Source: Kiritimatiellales bacterium (lineage in GTDB: Bacteria > Verrucomicrobiota > Kiritimatiellia > Kiritimatiellales > Pontiellaceae). From it: 6,059 nt of DNA. The stretch is taken from the NCBI GenBank assembly GCA_030625905.1, contig DAOUQA010000130.1, positions 1-6,059 of the forward strand, given 5' to 3'. Made by a program: the position numbers and the translations under genes. The notes beneath the pieces were generated by a model. It was not told the origin of the DNA. It ran no database searches and saw nothing but the letters and a program-made list of their open reading frames with translations. Of the stretch, positions 1 to 4,591 are shown piece by piece. Positions within the stretch are counted from its first letter, which is position 1. Every line of letters starts with the position of its first letter.

Positions 1-16
1 TATGACCTTCATGAAC
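1..16 (+). repeat. Terminal direct repeat, left copy (identical to 6044-6059)
   Basis: TATGACCTTCATGAAC opens the window and also closes it. It encodes YDLHE of the conserved CotH motif in the same frame at both ends. It may be a circular-contig overlap, the junction of a collapsed tandem array, or a conserved motif shared by two paralogs. Confidence 0.95.
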
Positions 17-3000
17 GACAGGAAGCGGGTCATTATGGAACGCATTACGAGGTGGATTCCGACACGCTTGACGCGATCAGCAGCGGAGCTGCCGTTGACG
101 GAAATACCAATTCATGGAACAGTCTGCAAGCTCAGGTGGCCAATGCCTCCTCTGACAGCAATTTTGATTTATCTGAATATGAGAGTGTCCGCCAAAAACT
201 CGATGTGACCTCTCTTTGCGATTATATGATCGCCAACCAATTCGGCGCAAATGCCGACTGGCATGACAACAACTGGCGGGCCGCCGGCGGCGGAGTTAAC
301 GATGTCCCTTGGCACATCTACAGCTGGGATGCCGAACGAATTTTTGAGGGAATCACCGATAACGAACTCAATAGCGAGGGTTCCAACAGCCCTAGATTGT
401 TGTTCGAAAACCTGCACGAAAGCGACGAGTTCGCAATGTTGTTTGCCGACCGCATTCATAAACACTTTTTCAACGGCGGCTCCCTGACCGCTGAAAGGGC
501 GGCCCAGCGCTGGATGAATCGCGCTAATGAGCTGGATCAGGCCGTCATTGCCGAATCCGCCCGCTGGGGTGATTACAAGAGAGATGTGTTTCAGTCTACC
601 AGTAGTCCCTATTATCTGTACACGAAGAACGATCATTGGCTGCCTGAGCAGAACCGCCTGATGAATTCCTATTTCATGGTCAGCAGCGGACTGAACCGTT
701 CCGAAGAAATCCTCCAGAATCAATACACGCCCCTGTATTATCCCAGTGTGGATGCTCCGGTATTCAACATTAACGGTTCGTACCAGCACGGCGGATATGC
801 CTCGGTGGGCGATATCCTGGCGATAATCAACCGCAATGGGATTGGAACGATGTACTATACGCTCGACGGCTCCGACCCGCGCCTTCCCGGCGGAGCGGTC
901 AATCCTCTTGCAACACTACTCGAGTCCGATGGCGCAACCCCCGAAACGGTGGAGCTGGTTGGCCAGGGTTCTGCCGTGTGGAACTATCTCTATGACGGAA
1001 GCGACCAGGGAACGGCTTGGCGGCAGTTGTCCTTTTCCGACGGCTCGTGGGGCTCCGGCATCGGCGAACTTGGTTTTGGCGATGGCGATGAAACGACGGA
1101 CATAGGTCCCCGGGTCGTGGGAAGGATGTCGGCTTATTTCCGGCATCTCTTTACGGTCACCAATCCCTCCGAAATAACCAGCCTGTCGATTAACCTCAAA
1201 TACGACGATGGTGCGGTAATCTATATCAACGACACAGAAGTCGGGCGGGTCAACATGCCGGTCGGAACGGTGCTTTACAATACGGCTGCCGACGAAGCTG
1301 AGGACACGACAACCATCATCGCCGGAATCGACCCCTCTGTCCTGAACACCGGCTCAAATATACTTGCCGTGGAAATTCACCAAAACCAGGCAAACAGTTC
1401 GGATATGAGTTTTGATCTGGGTCTTGATGCAACGGTGGGCGACTTTTCGCAGGAAGTGCTGACGGAAAGCACCCCGGTCAAGGCGCGCGTGTTGGACGGC
1501 TCCACGTGGAGCGCCCTTAACGAGGCCGTCTATGCCGTCGGCCCCGTCACGAACAACCTTCGGGTTTCGGAGATCATGTACCATCCTGCGGTTCTCGGCA
1601 CCGAATACATCGAGGTAGTGAACAGGGGTGCCGAGACCATTAATCTAAACCGGGTTGCCTTTACCCGGGGCGTTCATTTCACCTTCCCTTCCTTGGCTCT
1701 TGCGCCGGGGGAATATGCCCTAGTGGTTCAGGATCTTGCCGCATTCGAAGCGGCCTACGACACCACGGGCCTCAAGATCGCCGGCGAGTATGTCGGCCTG
1801 CTCGACAATGGCGGCGAAAAAATCGAACTCAGGGATGCAGCCTCCACGGTGATACAACGGTTTGATTACAAGGATGGCTGGTATGAGATTACCGATGGAC
1901 AGGGGTTCTCGCTAACGATCCGTGATGCAACGGCCGATCTAGCCCTGTGGGACGAAAAGGCCGGCTGGCGACCCAGCGCGGCTTCCGGCGGTTCACCGGG
2001 ATATGATGATTCGGGACAGGTCCCCGTGCTCGGTTCGATCACGATCAACGAAGTCCTGGCGCACTCGCATGCGATCGCCCCGGATTGGATCGAATTGCAC
2101 AACATAATGGATGCCCCCATCAATATTGGCGGCTGGTTCCTCTCCGACGACAACAGCGGCGGCACCAACAGCACGAAATACGAGATTCCGCTGGGCACGG
2201 CCATCCCGGCAGGTGGGTATCAGGTCTTCTATGAAGACACCTCCTTTGGAGACACCAACGCCCCCGGTTGCAACATTCCGTTTGGCTTGAGCGAGGGCGG
2301 CGACCAAGTCTATCTGCTCTCCGGCGACAGCGGGCAGATCACGGGCTATGTGGAGGAAGAAGACTTTGGAGCCTCCGAGAGCGGCATTGCCTTTGGAAGG
2401 TACTACAAGGCCAGCACCGACAGCTATAATTTCGTGGCCATGAGCCAAAACACCCCTGGCGCCGTCAATGCCTATCCCAAGGTCGGGCCGATCGTGATCA
2501 GCAAGATCATGTACAACCCTGCCGCAGGGGGTTCCTACGACAACGACGAATATGAATATGTCGAACTGTGCAACATAACCGCTTCCCCCGTGACGCTGCA
2601 GGTTTACGACGCCCTGCTCGGCGTGGATGTCCCGTGGAAATTCACCAACGGCATCGACTATACCTTCCCGCTGGGCAGCACCATACCGGCCGGCGGCCGC
2701 GTGGTGATCGCGAAAAACCTCGACGCCTATGCCGAGCGGTATGAGGGCTCGGCAGACTTTGGCCCCTACGAAGGCAAGCTGGACAACGGCGGTGAAAAAC
2801 TCGACCTCTCCATGCCCGGTGACGAGGAACTAGGCGTGCGCTACTATATTCGGGTGGATCGCGTTAGCTACAGCGATGGATCCCATCCGGTCGGCGAAGA
2901 TCCATGGCCCGTCGAAGCCGATGGCGGCGGCTACTCGCTCGACCGAATCAACGACGTGCTCTACGGTAACGATGTCTCAAACTGGAATGGAATACCTGAT

Positions 3001-4368
3001 GGTACGCCACCGGAATTCACGACCGACCCGGTGGTCGGAATTGAGGGTGCCGTTGGCGTGCCGTATTCCGGAACGCTTGCCGGCAGTGCAACGGATCCAG
3101 ATGCTGGCGATACGCTGACCTACTCGAAACTCGGGGGACCTGATTGGTTGGACGTAGCTTTCAATGGCGCGCTTTCCGGCACTCCCGATGTGTCCGGAAC
3201 AGATCTATTTACGGTGCAGGTATCCGATGGTTCGCTGATCGATACGGCAACCTTGCAAATCTATGTCCAACCACTCGGTTCCCCGCCGGTGTTTTCGGCG
3301 GATCCGATCCAGCGATCAGACGGGGTGTTCGATGATGAGTATTCGACGCTGCTTCAGACGTTGGCCGGTAGCGCAACGGATCCCGACAGCGACCCGTTGA
3401 CCTACTCCAAGACGGAAGGGCCGGACTGGTTGATCATCGCACCCGACGGAGCCTTGTCCGGCACACCCGACACCATTGGAACAAACGACTTTACCGTCGG
3501 GGTGGAAGACGGAAACAGCAACAGCGATACGGCCATCCTGAAAATCTATATTCCCTCTCCGCCCGGCACGACGTACTTCCTTGGAGGCGACCTGTTTGTT
3601 GCCTCCAACTGGGATGGCGGACTTCCGGCAGGTCAGGTTGCCACCATTAATAACAGTGGTTCCTACAGCGGCGCCGCCCAAAACACTCCATGGCTTAGCG
3701 GTTCGACGGCGACTTTCGGGGGCGGTGCAACATTTACTCTGCAAGCCGACTTTTCAGCCTATGGTTCAGTATTGGTTACCGTTAACAATGCGACCCTCAA
3801 CTGCGTGGATGACTTCTTTGTTGATAATGGCCATGTAATTCTCAATGCGGGTTCGACAATCATCTGTGCCGATGATTGGGAAGCCAACGATCATAATGGA
3901 AGGATTACGGTCAATGGTGGCACGCATTCCTCGGGACCCAACGGTGACCATAATGTAGGTGCCCAAAGAACCGGCACCGGGATCGATTTCCTAGGCGGTA
4001 CCGTTACCGCTGGAAGCTGGAGATTCCAAGCCGGTTCGACCAGCAGTGTCGGCGGCAGTGCGGTACTTGCGAGTGCAGGATCTGGAACCACATTCAGTAA
4101 TATGGCTGGATTGATGGACATTGCATCGGACTGGACCGGTTCGTGGGAAGTGGGTACTTTTGGTGCGGGCGCATGGGAAGCTGCATTGACCGGCGGTAAC
4201 GGCTTCAGGCTGGATGGTGCTGCAATCGACGCGTCAAGCTTTGCCAGCACTTTCGCAGTTTCTGGTGATGGAACCACATTGAGCGTGATTCCCGAGCCTG
4301 CTACGCTGAGCATGATTGCCGTATTTGGCGGAGGACTTTTCTTCTTTCGCCGGTTTCTAAAGGCATAG
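1..4368 (+). CDS. CotH kinase-family / lamin-tail multidomain surface protein with PEP-CTERM signal (5'-partial)
   Basis: The frame is open from base 1 and stops at TAG 4366-4368 (1,455 residues visible). The GTG at 52 is internal, because residues 1-17 continue a CotH motif (YDLHERQEAGHYG). Domains by residue: 1-250, C-terminal half of CotH, with NADWHDNN (84-91), the WDAER acidic motif (D110, E112), FADRIHKHFFNGG (148-160) and AESARWGD (184-191); 253-308 and 481-513, two halves of a chitobiase-like domain (YYTLDGSDP; VKARVLDG-TWSAL); 309-480, galactose-binding-like sandwich (GFGDGDE, YDDGAVIYIN, LAVEIHQNQ); 517-668, 675-822 and 829-1000, three LTDs; 1004-1090 and 1095-1184, cadherin-like/He_PIG repeats; 1190-1429, Gly/Ser/Thr-rich solenoid-like passenger; 1430-1455, PEP-CTERM. 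Known of the family: CotH proteins can be atypical kinases and LTDs often occur in exported proteins. Inferred: a surface or matrix adhesin whose kinase activity is unproven. A terminator follows at once, so the gene ends its transcription unit. The missing N-terminus matches the kind of sequence found at 4529-6059. Confidence 0.95.
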   Translation, partial: YDLHERQEAGHYGTHYEVDSDTLDAISSGAAVDGNTNSWNSLQAQVANASSDSNFDLSEYESVRQKLDVTSLCDYMIANQFGANADWHDNNWRAAGGGVNDVPWHIYSWDAERIFEGITDNELNSEGSNSPRLLFENLHESDEFAMLFADRIHKHFFNGGSLTAERAAQRWMNRANELDQAVIAESARWGDYKRDVFQSTSSPYYLYTKNDHWLPEQNRLMNSYFMVSSGLNRSEEILQNQYTPLYYPSVDAPVFNINGSYQHGGYASVGDILAIINRNGIGTMYYTLDGSDPRLPGGAVNPLATLLESDGATPETVELVGQGSAVWNYLYDGSDQGTAWRQLSFSDGSWGSGIGELGFGDGDETTDIGPRVVGRMSAYFRHLFTVTNPSEITSLSINLKYDDGAVIYINDTEVGRVNMPVGTVLYNTAADEAEDTTTIIAGIDPSVLNTGSNILAVEIHQNQANSSDMSFDLGLDATVGDFSQEVLTESTPVKARVLDGSTWSALNEAVYAVGPVTNNLRVSEIMYHPAVLGTEYIEVVNRGAETINLNRVAFTRGVHFTFPSLALAPGEYALVVQDLAAFEAAYDTTGLKIAGEYVGLLDNGGEKIELRDAASTVIQRFDYKDGWYEITDGQGFSLTIRDATADLALWDEKAGWRPSAASGGSPGYDDSGQVPVLGSITINEVLAHSHAIAPDWIELHNIMDAPINIGGWFLSDDNSGGTNSTKYEIPLGTAIPAGGYQVFYEDTSFGDTNAPGCNIPFGLSEGGDQVYLLSGDSGQITGYVEEEDFGASESGIAFGRYYKASTDSYNFVAMSQNTPGAVNAYPKVGPIVISKIMYNPAAGGSYDNDEYEYVELCNITASPVTLQVYDALLGVDVPWKFTNGIDYTFPLGSTIPAGGRVVIAKNLDAYAERYEGSADFGPYEGKLDNGGEKLDLSMPGDEELGVRYYIRVDRVSYSDGSHPVGEDPWPVEADGGGYSLDRINDVLYGNDVSNWNGIPDGTPPEFTTDPVVGIEGAVGVPYSGTLAGSATDPDAGDTLTYSKLGGPDWLDVAFNGALSGTPDVSGTDLFTVQVSDGSLIDTATLQIYVQPLGSPPVFSADPIQRSDGVFDDEYSTLLQTLAGSATDPDSDPLTYSKTEGPDWLIIAPDGALSGTPDTIGTNDFTVGVEDGNSNSDTAILKIYIPSPPGTTYFLGGDLFVASNWDGGLPAGQVATINNSGSYSGAAQNTPWLSGSTATFGGGATFTLQADFSAYGSVLVTVNNATLNCVDDFFVDNGHVILNAGSTIICADDWEANDHNGRITVNGGTHSSGPNGDHNVGAQRTGTGIDFLGGTVTAGSWRFQAGSTSSVGGSAVLASAGSGTTFSNMAGLMDIASDWTGSWEVGTFGAGAWEAALTGGNGFRLDGAAIDASSFASTFAVSGDGTTLSVIPEPATLSMIAVFGGGLFFFRRFLKA
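925..1440 (+). other. Galactose-binding-like beta-sandwich domain inserted in a chitobiase-like domain
   Basis: Residues 309-480 read as a jelly-roll-like module: DGSDQGTAWRQLSFSDGSW, GELGFGDGDETT, YFRHLFTV, LSINLKYDDGAVIYINDTEV, RVNMPVGT, and a closing LAVEIHQ-SSDMSFDL. These are recurrent signatures of a carbohydrate-binding-like module in large PVC surface proteins. Upstream residues 285-304 (YYTLDGSDPRLPGGAVNPLA) and downstream residues 482-513 (SQEVLTESTPVKARVLDG) together form one chitobiase-like domain, so this module seems to sit in a loop of that domain. Sugar binding is inferred, not shown. Confidence 0.7.
1549..3000 (+). repeat. Three consecutive lamin-tail domains (LTD)
   Basis: Three Ig-like LTD modules lie in series at 1549-2004, 2023-2466 and 2485-3000. 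The first and third share IMY(H/N)P, EY(I/V)E and LDNGGEK(I/L)(E/D)L and are alike. The second differs (DWIELHN, GGWFLSDDN, IPAGGYQVFYED) and instead resembles the LTD at the N-terminus of the gene starting at 4529 (DWIELHN, GGMYLTDDAE, IAPNGYLIVFASG). LTDs in bacteria are found in exported proteins and nucleases; here they probably serve as structural or adhesive modules. Confidence 0.85.
3010..3552 (+). repeat. Two tandem cadherin-like / He_PIG Ig-like repeats
   Basis: Two modules (residues 1004-1090 and 1095-1184) share LAGSATDPD, LTYSK, GPDWL, GALSGTPD, GT..FTV.V.DG and DTA.L.IY, about two thirds identical by eye over 64 aligned positions. At DNA level the copies have diverged mostly at third positions (compare 3076-3102 with 3361-3387). 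The DPD(x)D clusters suit calcium binding, which would stiffen the stalk between the LTDs and the passenger; this is inference from cadherin-type families. Confidence 0.85.
3568..4287 (+). other. Gly/Ser/Thr-rich beta-solenoid-like passenger region
   Basis: Residues 1190-1429 start with a GDLFVASNWDGGLPAG segment, typical of the start of PEP-CTERM passenger modules, and continue as short beta-prone stretches alternating with G/N/S/T turns. Near-repeats CVDDFFVDNGHVILNAGST (from C1268) and CADDWEANDHNGRITVNGG (from C1289) are spaced 21 residues apart, the length of a solenoid rung. No catalytic motif was recognised. A right-handed beta-helix or autotransporter-like fold is inferred. Confidence 0.6.
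4288..4365 (+). other. PEP-CTERM sorting signal
   Basis: The last 26 residues have the tripartite form of a PEP-CTERM signal: PEPAT at residues 1431-1435, a hydrophobic stretch LSMIAVFGGGLFFF (1436-1449), then RRFLKA to the end. Established knowledge: exosortase (EpsH/XrtA-type family) recognises such tails and processes the protein for delivery to the cell surface or exopolysaccharide matrix, typically in Gram-negative biofilm formers. It implies an exosortase gene elsewhere in this genome; none is in the window. Confidence 0.95.
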
Positions 4369-4391
4369 AATCCCCGTAGGTTCGAAATTTG

Positions 4392-4429
4392 ATCAGGCCG
4401 GAAAAGATTCACTTTTCCGGCCTGATTTT
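4392..4429 (+). terminator. Intrinsic terminator after the first CotH gene
   Basis: A perfect 15-bp stem, ATCAGGCCGGAAAAG (4392-4406) with CTTTTCCGGCCTGAT (4412-4426), and a 5-base loop ATTCA lie 23 bases after the stop codon. Only TTT(G) follows, so the U-tract is short and termination may depend on the strong stem. It separates the two genes into different transcription units. Confidence 0.85.
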
Positions 4430-4477
4430 GGCTCTGACTCTTATAGAAAGACCATAGACCTGATCGAAGAACGGGGT

Positions 4478-4504
4478 TTGACGGCGCGATAGAACTATTA
4501 TAAT
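4478..4504 (+). promoter_or_regulatory. Probable sigma70-type promoter of the second CotH gene
   Basis: TTGACG (4478-4483) matches the -35 consensus at 5 of 6 bases and TATAAT (4499-4504) is a perfect -10. The spacer is 15 bases, shorter than the preferred 17. A run of eight T (4503-4510 region) follows. Transcription would begin near 4511, giving a leader of under 20 bases that holds only the RBS. The region lies between a terminator and a strong start, where a promoter is expected. Not tested. Confidence 0.6.
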
Positions 4505-4515
4505 TTTTTTTGGAT

Positions 4516-4522
4516 AAAGGAG
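4516..4522 (+). promoter_or_regulatory. Ribosome binding site deciding the start at 4529
   Basis: AAAGGAG lies 6 bases before ATG 4529 and is a strong Shine-Dalgarno match. Together with the signal peptide it fixes the start of the second gene and rejects in-frame starts further downstream (Met29). Confidence 0.9.
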
Positions 4523-4528
4523 TTGGCT

Positions 4529-4591
4529 ATGAGAAAAATAATAATTTTGCTTGGTGTGTTGTTTATCCAGGCGGTTGCCGTCTTTGGAGCT
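4529..4591 (+). other. Sec signal peptide of the second CotH protein
   Basis: Residues 1-21 have a short basic start (MRK), an uninterrupted hydrophobic core (IIILLGVLFIQAVAVF) and small residues G-A-S at 20-22, where signal peptidase I probably cuts. This places the protein outside the cytoplasm, in agreement with the LTD and chitobiase-like modules that follow. No lipobox cysteine is present, so a lipoprotein is unlikely. The exact cleavage site (after G20 or A21) is inferred. Confidence 0.88.

Larger units (their letters stand above)
4369..4528 (+). other. Intergenic spacer (160 bp)
   Basis: Lower in GC than the flanking genes. It holds the terminator, the promoter and the RBS. Nested inverted segments CCCCGT (4372-4377) with ACGGGG (4471-4476) and GATCAGG (4391-4397) with CCTGATC (4459-4465) are also present. 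No small ORF with an RBS and no RNA gene was recognised. Confidence 0.8.

Noticed and set aside
52..54. GTG as the start of the first gene
   Set aside because: The frame is open upstream to base 1, and residues 1-17 belong to a conserved CotH motif, so GTG encodes an internal Val.
2..208. Small + strand frame near the window start
   Set aside because: It overlaps the real CotH frame in another phase, has no RBS, and its translation has no recognisable features.
169..789. Long minus-strand frame of about 206 codons
   Set aside because: It lies fully inside the CotH-coding strand and is a GC-driven mirror frame with no domain signature or RBS.
3891..4412. Minus-strand frame of about 173 codons crossing the stop and terminator
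   Set aside because: It begins within the terminator stem and runs antisense to the passenger; its Pro/Val/Ala-rich translation is what antisense of Gly/Thr-rich coding gives.
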